A stretch of DNA of 41,996 nucleotides from a virus. The stretch lies in the IMG/VR virus record IMGVR_UViG_3300031787_000273, positions 1-41,996 of that record; one strand, written 5' to 3'. The notes under the pieces were generated by a model. The model saw only the letters and a program-made list of their open reading frames with translations, made no database searches and was not told the DNA's origin. The translations under genes and the position numbers were made by a program. Positions 1 to 8,199 of the stretch are shown here, in pieces (the first letter of the stretch is position 1; each line of letters opens with the position of its first letter).

Positions 1-127
1 TAAGGATAGCAACACATCCAGCTAAAAAAGAAATAATGGGTTGCCATTGGGTTGCAAGATGTGCAACAGCGCTAAGCCCGCTTACAGCAGTCAGAGAATC
101 TGCAGTGCTATCGGTAAATTTGCTCAT
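1..127 (-). CDS. Small membrane protein, holin-like (partial, cut by window edge)
   Basis: An ATG at 127 opens a frame that runs off the left edge after 42 codons. It overlaps the stop of the endolysin gene by the ATGA arrangement, so the two are probably translationally coupled. The visible part is a short polar N-terminus followed from about residue 27 by a hydrophobic stretch (PIISFLAGCVAIL) that looks like a membrane segment. Lying right after an M15 endolysin and close to a holin, it may be a second small lysis or membrane protein. Family not recognised; the C-terminus is unseen. Confidence 0.55.
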   Translation of the reverse strand, partial: MSKFTDSTADSLTAVSGLSAVAHLATQWQPIISFLAGCVAIL

Positions 128-561
128 AGTTCTGGGTATTGTGTTTTTTGTTCTTTAAGTTGTTTTATGGTTTTTCCAAAGGTTTTCTGCACGTGGGGGC
201 TGTCTTTAAATTTCCAATAATGCCCACTTTCCCATCCATAAGATTGAAATACCTCAATAACTTTTAGCCAATCTTTATTTATTGTCCAAGAAGCTTTTCC
301 ATTAACAATGAGAACAAAATCAATTGCTAATCCATAGTTGTGATAAGAATCTCCACCTTTAGCATTAGTCACAATTTTGCCAGGCTTTGTTCTTCCTAGA
401 GCATAAAGTTCATTTTGCTCTGCATTTGTACGAAGAGTATGAGTAAACCTACAGATAGTCCCTGTAGGCATTTCTTCGCAAATCTTTTTGTAGATTTCTT
501 CTGCCTCACTACGAAGTTTAAGATGCAAAGTTTTAATGCGTTCAAGAGTTATATTGTCCAT
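124..561 (-). CDS. M15 family peptidoglycan peptidase (endolysin)
   Basis: 145 residues, the usual size of single-domain phage M15 (VanY/L-alanyl-D-glutamate type) peptidases, which cut peptide cross-links or stems of peptidoglycan during lysis. The zinc site is visible: SYHNYGLAIDF gives H74 and D81, and SPHVQ gives H123; R44 in the LRTNAEQ segment matches the conserved upstream region. There is no signal peptide, so export must depend on a holin, and a four-TM holin candidate is the next gene upstream. The start is an ATG at 561. Catalytic residues look intact. Confidence 0.88.
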   Translation of the reverse strand: MDNITLERIKTLHLKLRSEAEEIYKKICEEMPTGTICRFTHTLRTNAEQNELYALGRTKPGKIVTNAKGGDSYHNYGLAIDFVLIVNGKASWTINKDWLKVIEVFQSYGWESGHYWKFKDSPHVQKTFGKTIKQLKEQKTQYPEL

Positions 562-648
562 CGCTTTAAAAGTTCAATAAATTTACGATTGTTCTTCATC
601 ATCAGCAGCCTAATTCTATACTCCCGCTGCCTGCCCCGTTTGTGGCTT

Positions 649-1125
649 TTATTTTTTCGGAGGCTGCTCATCATCAACAAAGCTACGTATTAATTTCTGA
701 AGCAGATTAAATATCCTTTTCCTTGCCGCTGCAAGAACCGCGCTGACTGCATCAAATTCCTCTTTGTGTTCCCGCGTGTAGGCGTTGTGAGCGTTGCTTA
801 TTGCGCTGTAACCTTCAGCAATTAATAGGATGGTAAGGTAGCCATTAACCAAGGCCGATGCGTCCCGATCGATACTCAAAAGCACGATAAAACAAATTAT
901 CGCAGGTATCAGCGATGCAAACTTTTCGGTTAATCCGTTCTTCAATACCCGGCTTTTAATCTTGCTAGGGTCAATGCGTAGCCACATGATAATTGCCGTG
1001 AGGATGTCCAGGAACATGACCGCAGCCAATCCGTACACTAACTTCAGTTCAATTCCCGCCGCTGTTAGGTACACCGCGATCGGAGGCAGGGCAATGTATG
1101 CCAGTACTTTGCTTTCGCTAGTCAT
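649..1125 (-). CDS. Phage holin (phage_holin_4 / Cph1-like)
   Basis: 158 residues with about four hydrophobic segments (roughly 9-26, 29-48, 70-85, 93-108), then a charged C-terminal tail from about residue 115. The fourth segment runs into AEGYSAISNAHN, which resembles the conserved E-x-SI-EN region of the toxin secretion/phage lysis holin family. Its role would be to open the inner membrane so the M15 endolysin reaches the wall. It overlaps the preceding gene by ATGA at 1122-1125. Base composition is GC-rich, like the genes up to about 4.7 kb. Confidence 0.75.
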   Translation of the reverse strand: MTSESKVLAYIALPPIAVYLTAAGIELKLVYGLAAVMFLDILTAIIMWLRIDPSKIKSRVLKNGLTEKFASLIPAIICFIVLLSIDRDASALVNGYLTILLIAEGYSAISNAHNAYTREHKEEFDAVSAVLAAARKRIFNLLQKLIRSFVDDEQPPKK

Positions 1126-1379
1126 GCCTTTGTCAAGTTCAGTTTTTCAAAAACCCACTCAATCACCGGACTGAAGTCCATACCCCATGTTGCCAGCACA
1201 TCCGGAGGCACATCGAGGTGAATAGGTGACACATTCAACACCGCGCCGTGTGCATTATACACATGGCATTGCAGCGTTACATCGGTCGTGGTCAGGGTGT
1301 AATTTACGCTGATGGAAATCGATGTGGCCTCGCCGAGCGAAAGGCCCATTTTTACCGGAGTTATATTGATTTTGCTCAT
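1122..1379 (-). CDS. Hypothetical small virion-region protein
   Basis: 85 residues, not recognised. Alternating hydrophobic/polar residues (SISISVNYTLTTTDVTLQCH) suggest a small all-beta domain, followed by a short helical end (VIEWVFEKLN). It sits between a fibre-like gene and the holin, overlaps the holin start by ATGA and begins 5 bases after the stop of the fibre-like gene, so it is probably part of the same late transcript. A minor structural or fibre-assembly role is only a guess from position. Confidence 0.7.
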   Translation of the reverse strand: MSKINITPVKMGLSLGEATSISISVNYTLTTTDVTLQCHVYNAHGAVLNVSPIHLDVPPDVLATWGMDFSPVIEWVFEKLNLTKA

Positions 1380-1384
1380 TTTTT

Positions 1385-2560
1385 TTATCTACCAGATGAT
1401 GCAACATTAGTGGCTTTAATGTAATTCAAATACATGATGCGAGCGGTTGTTCCCGCTGTCTTGCGAAATCCTGTGTACACAGCGAATCCGCGTCCTGCAC
1501 CGGGCAATCCTGATGTGATTTCCGCAATCATAGTTCCGTTCACATAAGCCTTCGCCGTGCCGTTAGGGTACACCACAATGCGTATCCGATACCATGTGTC
1601 AGCCGCAACCGCCGATGTGCTGTTGGCAGTCGTTACGCTGGTGTTATCGGTCGCGTAAAATGCCCATTGTCCTGAGTTTATGTTGTCGGAATATTCCAAA
1701 TGCACACCGTCACCGATTGTGCCTGTCGTGCTGTCGAGGAAGCCGATTAGCGCAATGTAACGTTCTGTTGAGGTGCTTAAATCCTCAAATCGTACAGTTG
1801 TTTCGTAAAAGTGATAGCCGAACGACGTGCCATCGTTAAAACTGAATGAGGTGTTGTCGGAATAATACCCACTCCTGTCCGCATTGGATATTCCGAGGGC
1901 CATGACACCCCACCGCCCGCGGAATCCTGTTGTTTCAACACTTTGAATAGTACGTGTTCCCGCGCCGTCCACATAGAATGGCCATGCGTTCAGGGCATTA
2001 GAAATACCGCTCATTGTCTGCGGGTAACGCAGTTCGATGTTGGTGACATATTCCGGCTCCTCAAAGCTGATGTGGTACGCTGAAGCCAGCCGCCATCGTG
2101 AGGAAGTTCCATCGTATTCAAGTTCCACCATGCGACCGGGCAATACCACAATATCCTGTCCGCCGAAGGCGAAGCGGTTAGCCGCTGTGCTGGCATCCTC
2201 ATCATCTTGCAATCCGAATGAATACGTACCGATGTTCAGCAGCTTTACACGATGGCCGCCCGTTGTTGCGGTCAAACCTGTTAGAAAGTTATAACTGCTG
2301 TTGCTGTCTATGCGAAGTGTCTGCACACCGCTGCCCCATGACGAGGGGTTGTAGTCATTCTGCCAAGCGGTCAGCTGCGCAGGTGAAAGTACCGTACCGC
2401 CGCCGGAACTCGCATTCAAAGTATTGCCAGTCATGCTCAGACCTGTGCCAAGCTCTATTGGCACGGCATCGCCTGTGCCTGAGCCTGCACCTCGTCCTAA
2501 TAGTCTGGCTTCTTGCACTTGATAAAGTGCCCAAGGTTTTATGCGTGAAAATAAGCTCAT
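1385..2560 (-). CDS. Tail fibre / receptor-binding protein with lectin-like C-terminal domain
   Basis: 391 residues. The N-terminal 30 residues are followed by a Gly/Ser-rich linker, then a region (about 85-160, ending in YDGTSSRWRLAS) that resembles a domain repeated in many phage tail fibres: an RF..G.D pattern, then LPG-x-x-V-x-L-x-YD-x-x-S-x-RWR. The C-terminal half (about 190-385) has the feel of a concanavalin/LamG jelly roll: W-x-FYATDNT, DTWYRIRIVVYPNGTAKAYV and a final aromatic strand. This would bind host surface glycans. The start overlaps the upstream 65-residue gene by ATGA. Exact fold is inferred. Confidence 0.7.
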   Translation of the reverse strand: MSLFSRIKPWALYQVQEARLLGRGAGSGTGDAVPIELGTGLSMTGNTLNASSGGGTVLSPAQLTAWQNDYNPSSWGSGVQTLRIDSNSSYNFLTGLTATTGGHRVKLLNIGTYSFGLQDDEDASTAANRFAFGGQDIVVLPGRMVELEYDGTSSRWRLASAYHISFEEPEYVTNIELRYPQTMSGISNALNAWPFYVDGAGTRTIQSVETTGFRGRWGVMALGISNADRSGYYSDNTSFSFNDGTSFGYHFYETTVRFEDLSTSTERYIALIGFLDSTTGTIGDGVHLEYSDNINSGQWAFYATDNTSVTTANSTSAVAADTWYRIRIVVYPNGTAKAYVNGTMIAEITSGLPGAGRGFAVYTGFRKTAGTTARIMYLNYIKATNVASSGR

Positions 2561-2754
2561 CTGAATTGTCCTCCAATTTTAACGTAAGGTGTTGCTTGTT
2601 TCCAAACACCCGATACTTTTATCCATGTGATTGCTTGTTTCCACACCCCTGATACTTTGATGTAAAATACAGCGGATGGTGCAGCGGCCTGACCTACAAT
2701 CGGGATTGATTTTATCTCGATTTGCGCACCGTCAAATAATCTCCTGCTCGCCAT
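2557..2754 (-). CDS. Small repeat-containing tail-associated protein
   Basis: 65 residues. The second half is a 13-residue repeat, IKVSGVWKQA in two near-identical copies and a third degenerate copy (YVKIGGQF). Such V-x-V-G/S-G-V-W-K repeats are common in phage tail tip and fibre-associated proteins, often fused to larger ones. It lies directly after the 268-residue virion protein with no gap and overlaps the next gene by ATGA. Probably structural; no enzyme motif. A free-standing gene made mainly of this repeat is a little unusual. Confidence 0.65.
   Translation of the reverse strand: MASRRLFDGAQIEIKSIPIVGQAAAPSAVFYIKVSGVWKQAITWIKVSGVWKQATPYVKIGGQFR
2591..2661 (-). repeat. 39-base tandem repeat inside the 65-residue gene
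   Basis: Two copies (2591-2622 and 2630-2661), with a period of 39 bases, encode the IKVSGVWKQA units. They differ at only a few bases, suggesting a fairly recent duplication. Confidence 0.8.
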
Positions 2755-3561
2755 TTACGCTTCTCCTAAAATTATAGCCCCGGACACGGCCTGTACGCTC
2801 GGTGTAACAGCGAACAATGACAGGCAGGCATTGTCCAATACCTCGTTAAATTGACCTACCATGCGACCTGTTGAAATGCAGTCAATTATATTGGCACCTT
2901 CAACATCGTTTGCAAAGAACATCGCCAGTGGCTTGTACATGACAATGCCGATATTTCCGGCAGTGCCTGTTGTTGCTACGATGTTTATGTTTTCAACAGA
3001 CCTCATACCTGTATCGCCGGCCTGCAATGGAAGGCGAATCAAAAAGCCTGGGTCTCGATAGTTGGCTCCGATCTCCGTGGCCGTTGTAATGCGAGAACCA
3101 GTACCGGACTGATTGGTATAAGTCGCCGTGACGGTTGTTGCTGTCGCCCCAACGCCTACGTGTCCAATTATCGCCGCATGAACACCGACACCGTCTGTGT
3201 AGCGTGTCAGAGCAGCGGTCGGCAAACCTGTCGTTTGTGAGCCGGTAACTGTTCCGCTCATGCCGCCGCTGATATTAAGGATGTCCACAAGCATCAGCAT
3301 CACACCGGATGCTCCGCTTGGGCTTATACTCGCACCCAGCACAGACAGCCTGCCGCTACCCCCATCTGCAATGAATGCATTGATTGCGAAAGTTGATGTC
3401 TTATCGCAGGCCACTGATGTAGTCGGAGTGGTGGGAGTTGGAAGCAGTGGCAGCGCGGAATATCGAAGCGCGTTACGCGAGGCTATCGCCCCCGACTGAA
3501 AGTCTGCGCCTTGGTTTGCACTGAGCGCGGAAAGGTATGCGTCAAAGTCCGTGAATGCCAT
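2755..3561 (-). CDS. Virion-associated protein, paralogue A
   Basis: 268 residues, starting at the ATG at 3561 (MAFTDFDAYLSAL); a start 9 codons earlier exists but would overlap the upstream gene, while 3561 sits one base after that gene's stop. It is Gly/Ala/Thr-rich with many short beta-like stretches, no catalytic motif and no signal peptide. It is clearly paralogous to the next gene upstream: both share a core with LPTAALTRYTDGVG or its counterpart, then a TxTYTxQxG segment, then IPLxAGDxGxRxVxxxx, then TxGTAGNxGIxxxxPLA. The position between fibre genes suggests a capsid-decorating, baseplate or fibre-connector role. Family unknown to me. Confidence 0.75.
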   Translation of the reverse strand: MAFTDFDAYLSALSANQGADFQSGAIASRNALRYSALPLLPTPTTPTTSVACDKTSTFAINAFIADGGSGRLSVLGASISPSGASGVMLMLVDILNISGGMSGTVTGSQTTGLPTAALTRYTDGVGVHAAIIGHVGVGATATTVTATYTNQSGTGSRITTATEIGANYRDPGFLIRLPLQAGDTGMRSVENINIVATTGTAGNIGIVMYKPLAMFFANDVEGANIIDCISTGRMVGQFNEVLDNACLSLFAVTPSVQAVSGAIILGEA

Positions 3562-3562
3562 G

Positions 3563-4417
3563 TTACTTTTCGATAAAGGTTGCAGCACCCCACAATTCAG
3601 GAGCGGTTCCGGTAGATGGGATAAACAGCAGAGAAAGGCAGGCGTCAGGATTTATTGACGGAATACCCGGCAACCCGGTCGTATAATCTCGCCATCCACC
3701 TGCACCGCCTGTTCCGATAGGAATCCACGCAATGGGCTGGGCGATTGTTATTCCGAAATTTCCTGCTGTGCCTGTGCCTGAGGCTCCTGATAATTGAACA
3801 GATGCAACAGCCCTTAGTCCGCTATCGCCAGCCGCCAAAGGAATGCGTTGTGCCCGCGTAACTTCGCGGAAGCCTGTAGCGCCTATGTTGATTGTCGAGG
3901 TTTGGCCCGTGTTTCCGTCTTGGTCAGTATAGGTCATCGTCAGGGTTGCAGCTGTCGTACCTATTATGGTGTAAATTTCGTAAAACGCGAAATTACCTAC
4001 GCCGCCAGTGTTACGTGTCAGTGCTGGTGTAGGTGTAGTACCCTGCACCGTCTGCGCTGTGTTAAGCGATCCACTCAGCCCGCCTATATGAAACAACCGG
4101 TCGTATAGCAGGAACACGCCTCCCACATTGGGAGCAATCCCAGCCGACAGCATAAATTTCTCGCGGCTCCCGCCGGGTGCTGTAAATGGCAATGATCCCT
4201 GTGTTGATAGCGTAGGGATAGCCGCAGAAGTTGGCACAGCACCTCCCGCCGGATAGCCATCGTATGTCCATAGTGATGCGGCCCGCCCCGCAATCGGAGC
4301 GGTGGCAACCGCTCCAGACACACGGGGAACCTTGTGGAAAAATAGGCTTTCAGGCGTACCGCTATTGCCGCCGGTTAAGCGGTTAATCGAGTCGGATAAA
4401 TCTGTTATTGCTGCCAT
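3563..4417 (-). CDS. Virion-associated protein, paralogue B
   Basis: 284 residues, paralogous to the following gene through most of its length (shared PALTRNTGGVG, TMTYTDQDGN, RIPLAAGDSGLRAV and GTAGNFGITIAQPIA). Composition is Gly/Ala/Thr/Pro-rich and beta-like, typical of surface virion proteins. It begins 3 bases after the stop of the large fibre gene and ends 1 base before paralogue A, so the three are surely co-expressed. A function beyond virion structure or adhesion is not supported by any motif. Confidence 0.75.
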   Translation of the reverse strand: MAAITDLSDSINRLTGGNSGTPESLFFHKVPRVSGAVATAPIAGRAASLWTYDGYPAGGAVPTSAAIPTLSTQGSLPFTAPGGSREKFMLSAGIAPNVGGVFLLYDRLFHIGGLSGSLNTAQTVQGTTPTPALTRNTGGVGNFAFYEIYTIIGTTAATLTMTYTDQDGNTGQTSTINIGATGFREVTRAQRIPLAAGDSGLRAVASVQLSGASGTGTAGNFGITIAQPIAWIPIGTGGAGGWRDYTTGLPGIPSINPDACLSLLFIPSTGTAPELWGAATFIEK

Positions 4418-4420
4418 TGC

Positions 4421-7294
4421 TTATGTGTATTGAAGATATATGTCTCCGTCATTTCCGCCTGACGGTGCGGCTGTGCCTGCTGTGAAGTTGGCCCCTACCA
4501 CTATTGTTTTATTATACCAGCACGTAAGGACTGAACCGGTAGGCGGGGCAAAACTTAGAGTGAACGTGCCGGATCCGGGCGTGGTTTCCGTAAAATCCTG
4601 CGATGTGCCTTGCGTCAGAACGATTCCATCTAATGCCACTACTAATGTGCCACTAATATACACGGATTGCGAGACAGTAAATACTGTATTCGTGCCATTT
4701 ATTGAGCCGCTCAATAACCCATAAGCCCCATTGTCTGGCGTTTGGTCAATGTATATTTGGGTGTTACCGCCGCCTCCTAAACTAGAAACTACTGAAATTC
4801 TATTTGAAAGAGCATCAATGACACTTTGAAGTCCTTCTACTGAAATTGCAGAAGTATTTCTTGCGGAAACAATATTAAGTCTCGAATTTACTACGCTGAT
4901 GGCACTAGCTGCTTGTGCAGATACTACACTTAATCCTTGTGCTACTTCTGCCGAAGTAACTGAGTTACTAGCTAGCGCACAGAGAGTAGAAATTTTATTA
5001 GAGAGCGCATTAATTACACTTTGTAATCCTCGGACTGATGTTCCGGCTGTATTAAATACAGAAATATTTAAAGCGATTGAAAGCTCATTAGAGGTAACAG
5101 ATGCTATTCCTCCAGTCCCAGAGTTTGCGCTTACTCTAGCTTCAAGCACCGAAATAATGCTAAGAATATTGTTGTCAGCAGCGGCTCTTACTGAAAGTTC
5201 ATTAGCCAGAGCAACACTAACAATACTTGCTGCGTTAGAAGCAGCATTGGCTATAGAAAGGGTATTAGCAATTTGAACACTAAGTGCGTTTATAGCAGAA
5301 TTTCTATTAAAAATTTCTTGAGAAATCCTATCAGATAAAACACTAGTTTGATTTAAAGCATTGTTAGCAACAGATAAAGCATTTGCTGCAGCTACACTAA
5401 CAATTGAAACTGCATTACTAACTACGTTAATGGCAGATTGTGCTTGGGCACTAACAGCACTTAACTCAGTAGAAGTTACTGAGCCAGATCCTCCGGTTCC
5501 TGAGTTTGCACTTACTCTTGCCTCTAGTACTGAAATGATACTAAGTATGTTTGTATCTGCAGCGGCTCGAGCAGATGTTTCATTTGCAAGAGCTACGCTT
5601 ATTACAGAAACAGCATTAGATATTGCATTATCTGCGCTTATTCGGCTAGCAATCTCTAAAGAGAGAGCATTAGAAACTACATTTACTGCAGACAGCGCAT
5701 TGCTTAGTACTTGAACAACTTCTGCAGAAGTTACTGAGTTTCCTGCAGCCGCAGATAAAGCATTAACTGCAGAGGCTAAATTAGATACAGTATTTGAAAG
5801 AGCAGTATGACTAGATATTCTAGCTTGTGTTTCTACACTTAATGCATTTGATACTACATTAATTGCTGAGGCTGCCTGAGCTGATACAGCACTTAATTGA
5901 TTAGAAGTGGCGTAATTAGGACTAAAATTTTCCCACCTATTTGCTGATAGGTTATAAGCAATTAAATCTCCATTTGAGATTGTAGAAGTAAACTGAACAT
6001 CATGGTCATCTCTTAATCTTGCTCCTTCTGTAATTCTAATTGCTAGTACTCCGTTAGTAGTATCAGAATTAACTACAAAAGCAATAGGAAGTTTAAGATT
6101 AGGGGCTGTTGGAACAGATGAAGTAAATCCTCCTGGAGTAGCTGGGTCACAATACAATACCGTACCATTTGGCCAAGTAGAAGTATTATGTTTTATAATT
6201 TTACCTTTTCGTAAACATATTCCATCTGCTCCATTAGGAATAGCTTCTGCGGTTACTCCTAAAAGATAAATAGGGCTGACGCTTCCATCTGCCACCATTT
6301 TATCAATTAAGATTCTTCCTGATGAGCCTAAAGTACCAACTGACATTACAGGAGTGCCTTTAGGAATATTTACACCAGTTTGGTTTTTTACAGTCCAAAC
6401 ATCATCCAACGCAAGTTTTACTCCTAATACACTAAGTACTTGGTAGTTTAAAAGATTAAAGTCAGGGTCTTTTGTAAGACTATAAATAGAAGTTGTTGGG
6501 GAACTTACTGCAGGGTTAAACTGAACGTGTGGAGTTTTTATTCCACTTGTTTGAATTTCTAAACTTGTTGATGCTCCAACACTTGCTACTTTGCTAAGAT
6601 TAAGAGCGTTAAGTATAGAAAGCGCATTACTTATTTGATTTGAAAGATTGTTATCTGCAGATATTCTAGCGGCTGTTTCTGCGCTGATAGCGTTACTAAC
6701 TACATTAATCGCAGAAACAACTTGAAGAGAAAGAAGACTTACTTGAGTTCCTAAAACAGATTGATTATTATTTACTATAGATAAAACTGAAACAAGTTCT
6801 GCGGAAGTAACAGATGCTCCGGCTAATGAACTTACAATAGATTTAAGATTTGAAACTACAGAGTTAATTGATGCAATTTGTCCAGATCTAGTTTGTGTTT
6901 CTACGCTAAGTGCGTTAGATACCACACTAATAGCATTAGATAATGCATTGTCTGCTGATACTCGTGCCGCATTATTTGCGCTAACAGCATTAGAAACTAC
7001 GTTAATTACTGACCTAAGATTAGATGAAGCATTTGCTACAACAATAGAAAGCTCATTAGAAGTAACTGAAACACCTGCAGGAGTGGCACTTAATGCACTC
7101 ACTCTGGCTTCCAACGCACTTATGATACTTAAAACACTTGCTAAATCTCCTTCTGCTAGTCTTACTCCTCCTGTTGTAACTCCGTCTCCTTTAAAGAAGA
7201 CATTTAAGTCGGTATCGTACAAAAGCTCACTTGCAGCCCAAGCACTTGTTAACCTTGCTGAGGTGTTTATCTTAGGAGCTTTTAAATAACCCAT
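4421..7294 (-). CDS. Large coiled-coil tail fibre
   Basis: 957 residues. Residues 1-50 resemble the small N-terminal domain of fibres and major tropism determinants (ELLYDTDLNVFFKGDGVT). Then come about 190 residues of Ser/Asn/Val/Ala/Leu repeats (NVVSNALSVET-type units), predicted trimeric coiled coil. A compact domain follows at about 300-455 (KNQTGVNIPKGTPVMSVG, LLGVTAEAIPNGADG), of a type frequent in phage structural proteins. Repeats resume from 465 to about 835, including two near-identical copies of SIISVLEARVSANSGTGG. After a GGGG hinge near residue 842 comes a beta domain (SGSINGTNTVFTVS) and an end of the type GNDGDIYLQYT. Base composition changes sharply at the hinge (see findings). 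Expected to trimerise and bind the host surface. Confidence 0.85.
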   Translation of the reverse strand: MGYLKAPKINTSARLTSAWAASELLYDTDLNVFFKGDGVTTGGVRLAEGDLASVLSIISALEARVSALSATPAGVSVTSNELSIVVANASSNLRSVINVVSNAVSANNAARVSADNALSNAISVVSNALSVETQTRSGQIASINSVVSNLKSIVSSLAGASVTSAELVSVLSIVNNNQSVLGTQVSLLSLQVVSAINVVSNAISAETAARISADNNLSNQISNALSILNALNLSKVASVGASTSLEIQTSGIKTPHVQFNPAVSSPTTSIYSLTKDPDFNLLNYQVLSVLGVKLALDDVWTVKNQTGVNIPKGTPVMSVGTLGSSGRILIDKMVADGSVSPIYLLGVTAEAIPNGADGICLRKGKIIKHNTSTWPNGTVLYCDPATPGGFTSSVPTAPNLKLPIAFVVNSDTTNGVLAIRITEGARLRDDHDVQFTSTISNGDLIAYNLSANRWENFSPNYATSNQLSAVSAQAASAINVVSNALSVETQARISSHTALSNTVSNLASAVNALSAAAGNSVTSAEVVQVLSNALSAVNVVSNALSLEIASRISADNAISNAVSVISVALANETSARAAADTNILSIISVLEARVSANSGTGGSGSVTSTELSAVSAQAQSAINVVSNAVSIVSVAAANALSVANNALNQTSVLSDRISQEIFNRNSAINALSVQIANTLSIANAASNAASIVSVALANELSVRAAADNNILSIISVLEARVSANSGTGGIASVTSNELSIALNISVFNTAGTSVRGLQSVINALSNKISTLCALASNSVTSAEVAQGLSVVSAQAASAISVVNSRLNIVSARNTSAISVEGLQSVIDALSNRISVVSSLGGGGNTQIYIDQTPDNGAYGLLSGSINGTNTVFTVSQSVYISGTLVVALDGIVLTQGTSQDFTETTPGSGTFTLSFAPPTGSVLTCWYNKTIVVGANFTAGTAAPSGGNDGDIYLQYT

Positions 7295-7315
7295 CTTTAA
7301 AGATTAAAAGTTTTT

Positions 7316-7323
7316 CAAATATA
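7316..7323 (-). promoter_or_regulatory. Possible -7 element upstream of the large fibre gene
   Basis: The minus strand reads TATATTTG, an exact match to the Bacteroidetes -7 consensus TAnnTTTG, 21 bases before the fibre start codon. No good -33 TTTG is seen at the expected distance, so this is weak. Confidence 0.3.
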
Positions 7324-7331
7324 AAGCCATT

Positions 7332-7700
7332 TTAAGGACACCCGCTTAGACGATTGCAAAAATCCATGTACAGACATCCAAACCTATTTCCTAAGTCATA
7401 TTGAACTGTAGCATCACTTCGTAATCCCCAGTCAATTTCAAGACATCCTACAGCAGGTCTCCATGTTCCATCGTCATGAAGTACTAATCCTCCACTTCCA
7501 TCTCCTCCAGTTCCTAAACGGTCTGGGTCTATTACGCCAGTAGAAATGTATCCGGCATCTAATTTTCTCCAAGCAACTACTCCTTGAACATCATGAGGAG
7601 ATGCCAAGACATATCCGGCTGGAAGCTGAGGGGTCATGCCTTTTTTGGCATAAAACCTCACCCAATATAACAGCTCTTCTTGTGTAAGAAAATCAGACAT
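7332..7700 (-). CDS. Hypothetical protein, first gene of the late fibre block
   Basis: 122 residues, not recognised. The N-terminus (FLTQEELLYWVRFYAKK) looks helical, then short beta-rich and Gly-rich stretches, with a C-terminal CLYMDFCNRLSGCP holding three cysteines. It is the first gene after a strong terminator and has the best-formed promoter in the window directly in front of it (-7 box ending 5 bases before ATG). Being ahead of the fibre, it may be a minor tail protein or fibre attachment protein; this is positional inference only. Confidence 0.7.
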   Translation of the reverse strand: MSDFLTQEELLYWVRFYAKKGMTPQLPAGYVLASPHDVQGVVAWRKLDAGYISTGVIDPDRLGTGGDGSGGLVLHDDGTWRPAVGCLEIDWGLRSDATVQYDLGNRFGCLYMDFCNRLSGCP

Positions 7701-7705
7701 TTATT

Positions 7706-7738
7706 CAAAGATAAATTAGAATTATGCCGAACAACAAA
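7706..7738 (-). promoter_or_regulatory. Bacteroidetes-type promoter driving the late fibre/lysis operon
   Basis: The minus strand has TTTG at 7738-7735, 21 bases of spacer, then TATCTTTG at 7713-7706, matching TTTG-N19-21-TAnnTTTG. The ATG follows after only 5 bases (at 7700), so a normal start site would give a leaderless or nearly leaderless mRNA. The -33 box lies in the T-tract of the preceding terminator. Confidence 0.6.
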
Positions 7739-7762
7739 AAAAAAGCTCCCGAAGGAGCTTTT
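7736..7762 (-). terminator. Intrinsic terminator after the 126-residue gene
   Basis: Nine-base-pair stem (7741-7749 with 7754-7762) closed by a four-base loop that reads TTCG on the minus strand, followed there by a run of nine T. It lies 17 bases after the stop codon at 7780. Confidence 0.88.
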
Positions 7763-7779
7763 ATGAAAGTAGGGGGAGC

Positions 7780-8160
7780 TTAGAAAGCGTTTTCTCTCGG
7801 AAGAAAATGAGCTGAGGTTGCTTTAAAGAATCGCTCAATATCTTCTTTTAAGGTAAGCACTACTGTTACCGGTTGGCTTACTACTTCAAACTTAGTAGCT
7901 TTTACAGGCCTCATTTCTTTTTTCTTAGTTTGAGGATTGATATAAGGTTCGTATTTGTAGTCAACTGGAACAATTTCTTCAAAGTTGTGTCGAAGAATTA
8001 CTTCAAGTTTTTCAGGGTCATTTTTTGGACGACTGGTCATAAGCACATCAGATAAATTGAAACTGTTACCATTAAGGTAATCAATGTCAACTTCGTCTTC
8101 ATGCTGGCTTTTTACTACTACCGTGTAGTAAAACAAATTTGGGTGATTGGTTGAATTCAT
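7780..8160 (-). CDS. Hypothetical protein
   Basis: 126 residues, charged, no recognised family. The middle contains a stretch rich in Lys/Pro (YINPQTKKKEMRPVKATKF) between beta-like segments (VTVVLTLKEDIERFF). It is a single-gene unit: a divergent gene starts 39 bases upstream on the other strand and a strong terminator follows its stop. A near-consensus -7 (TAATATTG) ends 4 to 5 bases before its ATG at 8160. Its overall style, a basic/beta protein followed by its own terminator, is similar to the 128-residue gene at 38.3-38.7 kb, but no sequence identity is obvious. Confidence 0.7.
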   Translation of the reverse strand: MNSTNHPNLFYYTVVVKSQHEDEVDIDYLNGNSFNLSDVLMTSRPKNDPEKLEVILRHNFEEIVPVDYKYEPYINPQTKKKEMRPVKATKFEVVSQPVTVVLTLKEDIERFFKATSAHFLPRENAF

Positions 8161-8185
8161 GGGGCAATATTACAGATTGTTTTTT

Positions 8186-8193
8186 TACTTTTG
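8186..8193 (+). promoter_or_regulatory. -7 promoter element for the only plus-strand gene
   Basis: TACTTTTG matches TAnnTTTG exactly and ends 6 bases before the ATG at 8200. No clear -33 TTTG is present 19-21 bases upstream. The predicted transcript would be leaderless or nearly so. Confidence 0.5.
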
Positions 8194-8199
8194 TGCGAT

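Noticed and set aside
549-602. A 17-codon basic ORF between holin and endolysin (starts ATGATG at 602, overlaps the endolysin start)
   Set aside because: Too short to support as a gene by sequence alone; it may be a leader for translational coupling, but nothing else shows it.
4440-7289. Several long plus-strand ORFs (94-125 residues) opposite the large fibre gene
   Set aside because: They are mirror images of the repetitive Ser/Asn/Val/Ala codons of the fibre, with Thr/Ala/Leu-rich low-complexity translations, no upstream promoter and no start context.
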